From a virus, in the IMG/VR virus record IMGVR_UViG_3300008113_001772, positions 1 to 28,433 of that record: a stretch of 28,433 nucleotides of DNA; one strand, 5' to 3'. The translations under genes were made by a program, and so were the position numbers. Under the pieces are notes generated by a model. The model saw only the letters and a list, made by a program, of their open reading frames with translations. It did not search any database and was not told where the DNA came from. Positions 1 through 8,139 of this stretch are shown here, piece after piece; position 1 is the first letter of the stretch, and each line of letters opens with the position of its first letter.

Positions 1-2364
1 CATGGAAGTTCTAATATACCAATCAACCGATGCGCCTTGCACTGAACTAATCGTAGCAATCAGACGAACACCTGTTGAAGTAACTTTAAGGTTAGTCTTC
101 TTAGTTAGATAACGTGCTTTAGCTTTACCAGCCGTACGACGTAGTTCTGTATTATAAGATGTAAGAGAAGCTTGTGCTGCTGCAGCAACTACTGTAGCAG
201 TGTCGCTAGGATCTTTAGTAATAGTAACTAACGGAGCGCTTACGTATCCAGATCCAGCGTTTGTCACAGTGATTGATACTACCTTTGTAGCATCATCGCC
301 TGTACCAAGTGTCGCTGTTGCTGTTGCTTGTACGCCATCTGCATAATCAGGAGCGCCTATTGTTACAATTGGAGTTTCTGTGTAACCAGAGCCACGATTA
401 GTGATTTTAATAGTTCCACCACCAAGGACCATAGTTGGACTATAGACGTATGTTCCGGCAAGTAAACTTCCGGTAGAGGTTGTCGCAGTTAGTGTCTCTC
501 CTGGCTGATTATTAATTCTGCTATAGTAAGCATGGAGCGTTGGACGTACATTCAGGTTGATCACTGGCGACAAATTTGCGTTAGTAGACTTGAGAATCAT
601 ACTAAGTTCGTTCGATACAATACCTTCACCCATAACTGCACTCTCATTATATGAAGAGGCAATTAAAGAGTTTTGGTTTAAGTTAGCATATGGGAACATT
701 GGAGTAAATTCAAATGTTCTACCAGATCCATAAGTTGGAAGACTTCCACCATCGTAATTTCCTAGAGTTGTCTTAACTGTATTAACTGTAGATGTATTTC
801 CATAGTTAGAAACAACTATCTTTGGATTCATACCAGTCATTGGTTTATTTGCTGTTATTGAGAAAGCAGCTTGAACGCTTGCATTAATTACAGCACCTTG
901 ACCTGCAGGACCGCCCTGACGATTAATACTAACCTTAGGTGCGCGATTATATCCTATTCCAGGATTCGTTAGATTGATTTTCTTAACAACACCATTAACA
1001 ATTTCTAAAGTTGCTACAGCCGCTGTTGCTCCAACGCCGGTAGGTAATCCATCGAATTCGACAGTTGCCGATTCTGTGTAGTTCGTACCACCGCTTACAA
1101 GATCTAGTGTTGTAAGGATATTGGCTGATTCTATAGGACCAGTTGATGTAGCTTGTGTAGTTACAGAAAATTCAACTGTGTTTCTATCGATAACAGCATT
1201 AACGTTCTTTTCGCCAGCGAACTCAGTGTAAGGAATACCATTAAACTTAGCGTTAGCATATAGAGTTCCACTATTTGTTACGATATGTAACTTAGAACCA
1301 ACCTCAAGACCATGCTCATGTGAGTGACGATATCTTACGGTTGTGCTATTTTCTGTTGTAGTAAACTGTTCACCAAATGCAGCAATTGGTGGTACCACTG
1401 TCTTAAACTTAATAGTAGTTTCACCACTAATATTGAATACGGCTTTGTTAATTCTAAACTTAATGTCATCAAACTGTTCGGCAGTCCAAGTAATATCATT
1501 CTCAGTCTTAAAGATAGAACCTACATAAGGTTGTTCAAAAATCTTTTGTGTAGTTTCGAAAGATCTTTCGCCCATCTTTGATGTAAAGACGTTATAGCCC
1601 TTTGAATTAGATCTTAAAATAAAGCAATAGTCAGAATCTTCTTTTAGATAAATCGGAGGTTCAAACTTAAATTTAGTAGAAGCGCTTGAATCAGATGAAA
1701 CAGTGACAAATTCTGGATCAACAGACACTTCAAGTGTAGGGTTATTTGTATAAACCGACGATGGATATCCGTTAACCATAGGGCGAACTTCGCAAGTAAC
1801 AGGAACTTCGTTATCCTTTGTTTGGAAGAATACGTCAATTGATGAAAGGAATATACCACCAGTAACACCATACGTAAAGAATGATTGTGCTAAAGGATCC
1901 ATTCTTCGTGGAGGCGGAGGTGGTGGTGGAATTACAATAGTTTTTGTAGTAATTGTTGTTACTTTTGGCTGGAAGATCTCGAGAACACCTGCTGCAGCAA
2001 ATTGAGTTTTAGCAGAACCAAACACAGACCCATTAAAGTCGAGTGATGGAAGATCCGGAGCATCTGTTACAATAATCTGACGTGTACCGGTGTTAAACGT
2101 ATTGCCGGGCAGATTAAACGCAATAACTGCTTGGCCTTGCGCATTAGTTGCTAATGTACCAAAAGCATTAGCACCAGTTGGAAGACCTGTGGTTCCATAA
2201 GTTATTGTTCTGCAGTACTCGGTAACATTGTCGCCATCGAAGTACACAAACATTTTCGAATTTGGACGCGCATCAGAGAGATAGAGTGTCAGCGTCTGAG
2301 CTCTAATATATTGTATAGCCGCTTGTCCTACAAGCGTGTTCGAAAATACTGTTCTTGTTGACAT
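1..2364 (-). CDS. Large tail fibre/baseplate structural protein, 3' end cut by window edge
   Basis: The frame is open from the ATG at 2364 to base 1 (788 codons, no stop), so the C-terminus lies outside the window. A ribosome site like AAGGCGA precedes the start, 9 bases after the stop of the DUF4815 gene. An N-terminal beta-rich part is followed by a run of seven prolines and then MDPLAQSFFTYGVTGG (about residues 150-170). The DPLAQ-type block followed by a beta domain is, as I recall, frequent in virion proteins of distant T4 relatives. Two glycine-rich modules of the type GSGYxxxPxVxI lie near residues 420-480 and 645-720. It is most likely a peripheral baseplate or fibre protein, in the position where T4 has gp9/gp10. 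The exact role is inferred from position; no receptor-binding tip can be seen because the end is missing. Confidence 0.8.
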   Translation of the reverse strand, partial: MSTRTVFSNTLVGQAAIQYIRAQTLTLYLSDARPNSKMFVYFDGDNVTEYCRTITYGTTGLPTGANAFGTLATNAQGQAVIAFNLPGNTFNTGTRQIIVTDAPDLPSLDFNGSVFGSAKTQFAAAGVLEIFQPKVTTITTKTIVIPPPPPPPRRMDPLAQSFFTYGVTGGIFLSSIDVFFQTKDNEVPVTCEVRPMVNGYPSSVYTNNPTLEVSVDPEFVTVSSDSSASTKFKFEPPIYLKEDSDYCFILRSNSKGYNVFTSKMGERSFETTQKIFEQPYVGSIFKTENDITWTAEQFDDIKFRINKAVFNISGETTIKFKTVVPPIAAFGEQFTTTENSTTVRYRHSHEHGLEVGSKLHIVTNSGTLYANAKFNGIPYTEFAGEKNVNAVIDRNTVEFSVTTQATSTGPIESANILTTLDLVSGGTNYTESATVEFDGLPTGVGATAAVATLEIVNGVVKKINLTNPGIGYNRAPKVSINRQGGPAGQGAVINASVQAAFSITANKPMTGMNPKIVVSNYGNTSTVNTVKTTLGNYDGGSLPTYGSGRTFEFTPMFPYANLNQNSLIASSYNESAVMGEGIVSNELSMILKSTNANLSPVINLNVRPTLHAYYSRINNQPGETLTATTSTGSLLAGTYVYSPTMVLGGGTIKITNRGSGYTETPIVTIGAPDYADGVQATATATLGTGDDATKVVSITVTNAGSGYVSAPLVTITKDPSDTATVVAAAAQASLTSYNTELRRTAGKAKARYLTKKTNLKVTSTGVRLIATISSVQGASVDWYIRTSM

Positions 2365-2373
2365 TTAATCGCC

Positions 2374-5300
2374 TTATCTGATAGTTAATGACAGAGCATC
2401 TGAAGTTCTTGCATGTACTATCTGTTTATACACATCGTCTGTGATAAGAGTTCTAGCACCGCCAATTTTCTTAGCAGCTTCGTCAATAGCACGTGTGGTA
2501 GATGCACCATCTGCACGTTGGTTAATAGTCGTGCTTCCAATAACTTCAACACGAGCATCGCCTGTTTTCTCATATTTACCCGGCGCTCCAACTGTAGTAT
2601 ATGTATGTCCATCTGGTTGTGTAATTCTATACGCAACTAGTTGGATTGGCGCAGGTTTAATTGTTTTCTGCGCAGCAGTTAGTCCATCATTAACAGAACT
2701 ATAAACTGTTTGTCGTTGAACTTCCGGAACCGGAGAATTCCAACGAATAGTAACTGTTTCATTTACCTTTTCGTAAATGGTTGGCAACTGCATTGTTTCG
2801 ACCCAGAAGTCTGAAGGAGGATCACACTGCACAATACCATCCCATCTAATAACTAAGAATGGATTAAGGTTAGTTACGCGAGAACTTAATGGTTGCTGAG
2901 CAAATACTTCTTCAGTGTACGGTAACATTAAACATCCACCGCGAATAACAAATCCGGATCCATCAGCAGAGTTTCTTGCAACCTTACCATTTGATAGAGT
3001 GATAGGATCAGTATCATTTGTAATTACAAGATCGCAAATAAGTTCTTCAATTGGAGCAGCAAGTACTTCTCCAACAAAAGATGCTGCATAATCGCCATCG
3101 GTTGTACGAGCAATCGTGAATGGATTCTTAAATGTTTCTACTAGATATCCACTCTTGAATCTATTTAGTCCTGTTGCAGCATCCTTAACTTCATATGCTG
3201 TTACGGCAACTTCGGAAGCTGTAAGAGTAGAAAACTCTTCGATACGTTCAACACGATTAACAATCTCTTTGATGTCCTTCATCGTAAAGCGCTCAACATC
3301 CATGCGCTTTATTTGAATATCGGTTATTGTTCTTGTAAACGCAGGAATAAAGAAACGGTTTAGTTCAAATTGACCATCAGGAATCGTAGGCTCAACTGCT
3401 TTTTCTGCAGGAGTTCCAGGAACAAGAGTAATACTTCCACTTGGGTCCATCACTAGAGAATCAATACGTGGTACAAAGTATCTCAAAGGAGAATCAAAGG
3501 AAGTGCCACTTACAATTAGATCGCTAAGTTTTGCTGATCCAGAGTCAAATGTTCCATCATCGCCAACAGTTGGACGGAAGTCAAGTGATGCTGTTAAGTC
3601 ATGATTGATACCGGTCGAAGCAGATTGATAAATGATCTTCTTATCAATCGCAGTAACGTTACCTTCAAGATATGAATCAATACAGAAGAAGTCACCGTTA
3701 CCTGAGTGCAAATAGAATTGATAGGTAACGTCAATACTTCCGGTAGGACTAGGTCTATTAGGAATCTTCTTTAAAGTTCCTCTTAAATATGCGTAGTCAG
3801 TTTGACCATTGTTAATTGTGTAATTAACAGTTATATCACCGTTAGTGTCTGAGACACTTAACAATTGTATGATATCAGCTTTATCTAGTGGAATAGAATC
3901 CATAGTGCCAATATACTTAAGTCCAGCAGTTCCATTTGTGAAAACAGAACCTGTGGTATCGGTTGGGAAGTCTTCTTCATCCGGATCTAAATTTCCAGAT
4001 GTAGTTACTACGTATAGATTATTACCATGATATAGTTTCTGAGGACCACCTGACACTCCGGTGTCAGTTACGGAAATGCCTGGTGACCAAGCAATAATTG
4101 TCTCTGTTCTTTCAGTAATGTCTTTGGTCTTAGGAGCAATAGGTGCAATGTCATTAGATTTAAGAACATTACAATAAACTTTAATGACTTGACCGGTGCC
4201 ACCATAAGCATCTGATCCACCAAAGTTTACGCTTACAGCATTGCTTTCAGCAGAAAGTGAGAAGAATGAATTTGGAATAACCCCATTCGAACCAATTGCA
4301 AGGAATGATCCAAGTTCAATTGGAAGGATAGTACCATCTCCGATGTTAGACGAAGAGTTAACACCACTCAATGTAGTGATAGAGATAGGAATTTCTTTCT
4401 GAGCAATGTAACGGAACTTAAATACTGCTGGTTCGCCCGACTTAATAGAAGAAGGAATTTCTTTTGGAAGTTGGAAGATTAAGCTTGATTGACCAGTAGT
4501 GGTAACCATAGTCTTACTCTGTACATTACCTCTTGTGCCTGTAGTAGTTCCTCTTACTTCATCGCCTTTTTGAGGAGTTTGAACTGCAGAGTTATTACGA
4601 TATGCATATACTTTACTTGTAGCAGGATCGTAATATTTTACAGTTGCTGTTCTTCCGGTAGTATCATGAACAATACGTTCGCCGGCTGAGAATACGCCTT
4701 GAGTTAGAGGTACATCGAATGTTGTAAGAGCAAATGCATAATCTGCGCCATTGTTATACTTAACCGCGCCAACATCATCTAGGCTATCATCAAATGAGTC
4801 TACCTTAACGTCAGTAACCCAAAGTTTGTAGATAGCAGAATTAGTTGTAGGATCGCCAGCAAGATAATCAATCGCAATTGTTCTTGCACTACCAATCTTT
4901 TGACCGGCTGAACCTTCATATCTAAAACTAGCAGGAACTCCAGCATATTCTAAAGTTACTGGAGAGCCAGCATACTCAAGAAGCGCAGGTGTACCAATAT
5001 ACGACAATGTGGCAAAACCACTCGAAATATTAGTACCTGTTCCAGTAGGCACCGCGTTTGTTGCAACGGTGAATGTAGAAGTAACGTTAGTTACAAGGTA
5101 TGCACGGTTTTGTTTTGCAGCTGAGTTACCGGTTGCTGCGCCTGGTACCCAAACAACATCTCCACGATTAACAGCCATTCCAAGCATAAACAACTTAGCG
5201 TTAACCATCTTACCAGTTGTCTTAATTTCTATGCCAGCTGAAGTGTAAGTAGTATTTGCATTGTTAAGAGCAGTTGTCGTATCAATCGTAAACGTAGTCG

Positions 5301-7611
5301 CAGTTGGCTTCGAGATAACTACCCAACCAAGTCCACTTGGACTTGTAGACGCAGGAGCTAAAGTTGTACCAGTGTTTAAGCGAGTGGCATTTGCTCCATT
5401 AGTTGCACTAGCACCAGTGACAGTGATGTATTCACCAATTTGAAGATTTGCAATATCACTTGCATTTCCTACTGTAACGGTTACTCGACCATTACCCCAG
5501 ATTGGACCAGGACCAGCTGTTCCATATGTTCCATTGTTATATACAATATTTGTTACGTTAGCTATGGTTGAACCAGTAACAAATCTTGGTTCAACTCCAA
5601 GTGCTGTATGAGTCATTGCTGCAGTGTATGATATCACAGCATTTGTTGCAACAGGAGGTGCTCCGTAACCTTCATCTCCATCAGCACGATTAACGGTAAT
5701 CGTTGGTGGTTGTAAATAGCCAGCGCCACCACTAGTAATATTAACTGCAGTAATTACACCACTTGTTAACGTTACAGTTGCAACAGCTTGAGTACCTTCT
5801 GGATGATCTGGCGGACTAATCTCAATAGTTGGAGTTACTCCATATAATCCACCATTAGTAATAGTAACACTACCAGTACCTGTAGTAAGAGTAGTCTCTG
5901 CAGAAAGTGAACTACCAACTAGTCCACCAAAGTGACCAGTGACAATATTAGTTCCAGCAACGTATTGCGCTACCGGTGGATTAGCTACTCGATATAAACG
6001 TGATACGTCTGGATTTTTTCTTCTATCTTCATAGTAGAAAGTGTCACCAACTGCATAACGCTTTGAAACACTATAGTTGTCCCAAGATCCTTGAGCAGTA
6101 TTAATTTCTTCTCCAACCACATTATCTGGAGGAGAACTACCTAGTGTACCAGTATTTTTAACTTTATAAAGTCTGTTTGCATAATAAACATATGCATTGG
6201 CAAGTACATTTGCGCCTGCAGTCCAAAGATCTGCGTTAGGAATAGAGTTTACTTTATCAACGTGAGTAGGGCCATTAGGACCAGTGATACCACTAGTAGT
6301 TGCTACATATAATCTTCCATCGAATCCATACTTAAGACCTGCCGTAACTGCACTAGTTGCAGTCCAAGTTAGTTGACCACTTAGATCAGATGCAGTATCA
6401 TAGAATTCGATTAAATCGCTACTCTTGATATTGAATGGACCCTTAATATCAGAGACGACCATGTATTGACCATACGATGGTCTTAAATTAACATTAGTTT
6501 CTTTAATGTGAGCTGTTGTTCTTGCTTTATCAGCAATGATGCGAGTATACGCAATCTTTTCATTTTCAAAGCCTTTAATATAAGCTTTGCCTGGTGTTAC
6601 ATCAACTACAAACTTTCCAATGTTTCCACCAGCAGAAGTTGCGAATATGCCTTCATTAAGTTCTTTTTTTAGGTGTTCTTTAAGTTGAGGAGCAAGTCCA
6701 TTAACAACATAGTCACCAGATTCGTCGTATGTTCTACGCGCAAGAGATTTCTCTAATTCGGAGTAACGAGCATTCTTAGCATGTTCTTCAAGTACACCAT
6801 CACGATATCGCATGATTTCGATATAGTCATTAGTAATAGTAGTACCAAGAGGAAGAGTAGTTAACTCAAGATAAATTTTAAGACGATCTGCACCAGGTGC
6901 AGCATAGTTATATGCGCCTTGAGCATTGTCTAGTAAAGTCTCGTCTGTAGTATGATCTACTACAGACTCAGTAATTTTTAGAAGTACGTGGCAATTAGGA
7001 GTAACAGCATACTTAGTATTGCTTCCACTCACTACTCCAGTAAGAGGAGTAGATTGCTTTTCAACGTAAACAAATGAACCATTTACGTAATAAACGCCAG
7101 CACTAATATGAGCTAATCCACCTTGACCAACTGAATCTGAACCAGTTCTCACATTGGTTCTTGCATCAGTATTAGATTCTACTTGTAATTCTTCTTCAGG
7201 AAGAAAAGTGACCGCGCCATCAGTACCACCTGACGTGTACATAATATAGAATGTAAGAGGATCATTTCCTGAGGCAGGAACGATCTTTTTAATGACAGCC
7301 TTAACTCCCGACGTTTGACCAATAATAACTTTATCAGTAAACAGCGATGTATCAATATTAATGTCATTATATGTAGATTGCACCTTAACGTATGGTGCTC
7401 CTACATCGGCCGATGAGTGACCGGGAATTACGATAGAACCATGCTTGAAGATATGATTACCAAACTTAGCGATCTGATCGCGAAGAATGGTTTGCAGTTG
7501 CGTTAATTCGCGAGCCTGAACACTATAACCAGGTCTAAACAAAATCTGGTAAAAGTTTTTCTTCTCATCAAAATCATCATTATATGGTTCTGCGTTTAAG
7601 TCTATAGCCAT
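2374..7611 (-). CDS. DUF4815-type large virion structural protein (1745 aa)
   Basis: The N-terminus (AEPYNDDFDEKKNFYQILF, then PGYSVQARELTQLQTILRDQ and FKHGSIVIPG) fits my recollection of DUF4815, a domain of large structural proteins of T4-like phages of marine and soil bacteria. The DUF4815-like part covers roughly the first 400-500 residues. A glycine-rich module (SGGAGYLQPPTITV) sits near residue 590-660, a module with IGEYITVTGA near 720-790, and short repeats around EYAGSPVTLEYAGVPASF near 880. The C-terminal 250 residues look like a separate domain ending in a Lys/Arg-rich tail. It follows the gp8 C-terminal frame by 15 bases with AAAAGAGAA as ribosome site. Its place after gp8 suggests a peripheral baseplate or fibre component; the precise function is unknown. 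Confidence 0.85.
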   Translation of the reverse strand: MAIDLNAEPYNDDFDEKKNFYQILFRPGYSVQARELTQLQTILRDQIAKFGNHIFKHGSIVIPGHSSADVGAPYVKVQSTYNDINIDTSLFTDKVIIGQTSGVKAVIKKIVPASGNDPLTFYIMYTSGGTDGAVTFLPEEELQVESNTDARTNVRTGSDSVGQGGLAHISAGVYYVNGSFVYVEKQSTPLTGVVSGSNTKYAVTPNCHVLLKITESVVDHTTDETLLDNAQGAYNYAAPGADRLKIYLELTTLPLGTTITNDYIEIMRYRDGVLEEHAKNARYSELEKSLARRTYDESGDYVVNGLAPQLKEHLKKELNEGIFATSAGGNIGKFVVDVTPGKAYIKGFENEKIAYTRIIADKARTTAHIKETNVNLRPSYGQYMVVSDIKGPFNIKSSDLIEFYDTASDLSGQLTWTATSAVTAGLKYGFDGRLYVATTSGITGPNGPTHVDKVNSIPNADLWTAGANVLANAYVYYANRLYKVKNTGTLGSSPPDNVVGEEINTAQGSWDNYSVSKRYAVGDTFYYEDRRKNPDVSRLYRVANPPVAQYVAGTNIVTGHFGGLVGSSLSAETTLTTGTGSVTITNGGLYGVTPTIEISPPDHPEGTQAVATVTLTSGVITAVNITSGGAGYLQPPTITVNRADGDEGYGAPPVATNAVISYTAAMTHTALGVEPRFVTGSTIANVTNIVYNNGTYGTAGPGPIWGNGRVTVTVGNASDIANLQIGEYITVTGASATNGANATRLNTGTTLAPASTSPSGLGWVVISKPTATTFTIDTTTALNNANTTYTSAGIEIKTTGKMVNAKLFMLGMAVNRGDVVWVPGAATGNSAAKQNRAYLVTNVTSTFTVATNAVPTGTGTNISSGFATLSYIGTPALLEYAGSPVTLEYAGVPASFRYEGSAGQKIGSARTIAIDYLAGDPTTNSAIYKLWVTDVKVDSFDDSLDDVGAVKYNNGADYAFALTTFDVPLTQGVFSAGERIVHDTTGRTATVKYYDPATSKVYAYRNNSAVQTPQKGDEVRGTTTGTRGNVQSKTMVTTTGQSSLIFQLPKEIPSSIKSGEPAVFKFRYIAQKEIPISITTLSGVNSSSNIGDGTILPIELGSFLAIGSNGVIPNSFFSLSAESNAVSVNFGGSDAYGGTGQVIKVYCNVLKSNDIAPIAPKTKDITERTETIIAWSPGISVTDTGVSGGPQKLYHGNNLYVVTTSGNLDPDEEDFPTDTTGSVFTNGTAGLKYIGTMDSIPLDKADIIQLLSVSDTNGDITVNYTINNGQTDYAYLRGTLKKIPNRPSPTGSIDVTYQFYLHSGNGDFFCIDSYLEGNVTAIDKKIIYQSASTGINHDLTASLDFRPTVGDDGTFDSGSAKLSDLIVSGTSFDSPLRYFVPRIDSLVMDPSGSITLVPGTPAEKAVEPTIPDGQFELNRFFIPAFTRTITDIQIKRMDVERFTMKDIKEIVNRVERIEEFSTLTASEVAVTAYEVKDAATGLNRFKSGYLVETFKNPFTIARTTDGDYAASFVGEVLAAPIEELICDLVITNDTDPITLSNGKVARNSADGSGFVIRGGCLMLPYTEEVFAQQPLSSRVTNLNPFLVIRWDGIVQCDPPSDFWVETMQLPTIYEKVNETVTIRWNSPVPEVQRQTVYSSVNDGLTAAQKTIKPAPIQLVAYRITQPDGHTYTTVGAPGKYEKTGDARVEVIGSTTINQRADGASTTRAIDEAAKKIGGARTLITDDVYKQIVHARTSDALSLTIR

Positions 7612-7626
7612 TGTTAGTTCTCTTTT

Positions 7627-8139
7627 TTAGAATCTGAATCTAGAAGAAATAGATACCGTTTGATCTTCAAGCGGTTTGAATTCCTGTCTGTTATCTATAT
7701 AGATCACCTCGCCGCTTAGTTTTTCAACATCTGGTTTCTGAATAGCGTTAATCGTATAAGTGGTAACGTTATTCGGATGGATGATAACAAGTTGAGTAGT
7801 CAACTGTTCATCATTGTTATCTATGGCTTGGAGAAGCATCTCATTTGTTGTTCTTGCAATAAGTCTAAATCTAATTTGTGTAGATCCGCCCACACCTTGT
7901 GAAGCTGTTATAGTACTATTTAGTGGAATCGTAGATAACGCTTGAGCACCAGTTGCTACAGTAACTACAACTTTATAAACTGTTGAACCTATCGATCCAT
8001 TAAATAAATTCACTGCACCAAAGTTTGTTGGTTGTCTGAATAAACATAATTGGCGATAGTTGACATCGGCAAGAGACATTGATTTAATCTTAGTGTCGGT
8101 AGTTAATCTATTGAATAGAGAAAGCGTTCTACCAAACAA
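7627..8139 (-). CDS. gp8: C-terminal part of baseplate wedge gp8, in a shifted frame
   Basis: This frame encodes the end of a gp8-type baseplate wedge protein. Its last 30 residues (SGEVIYIDNRQEF...SSRFRF) resemble the T4 gp8 end (SGEMIYMENRP...NILFTF), and NYRQLCLFRQP resembles T4 GFRQISIITNP; these T4 strings are recalled, not searched. The listed start is a TTG at 8139 with no well-spaced ribosome site; the frame is open upstream to 8187, where a TAG closes it. It overlaps the preceding frame (8103-10376), which carries the gp8 N-terminal half, so the two look like one gene split by a frame change. Joined with a -1 shift near 8166 the protein would be about 916 residues. Whether the split is a real mutation, recoding or a sequencing error cannot be decided here. 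Confidence 0.8.
   Translation of the reverse strand: MFGRTLSLFNRLTTDTKIKSMSLADVNYRQLCLFRQPTNFGAVNLFNGSIGSTVYKVVVTVATGAQALSTIPLNSTITASQGVGGSTQIRFRLIARTTNEMLLQAIDNNDEQLTTQLVIIHPNNVTTYTINAIQKPDVEKLSGEVIYIDNRQEFKPLEDQTVSISSRFRF

Noticed and set aside
4050-4067. Hairpin CTGACAC-TCCG-GTGTCAG as terminator
   Set aside because: A 7-bp stem inside the DUF4815 coding sequence without a T run; likely chance.
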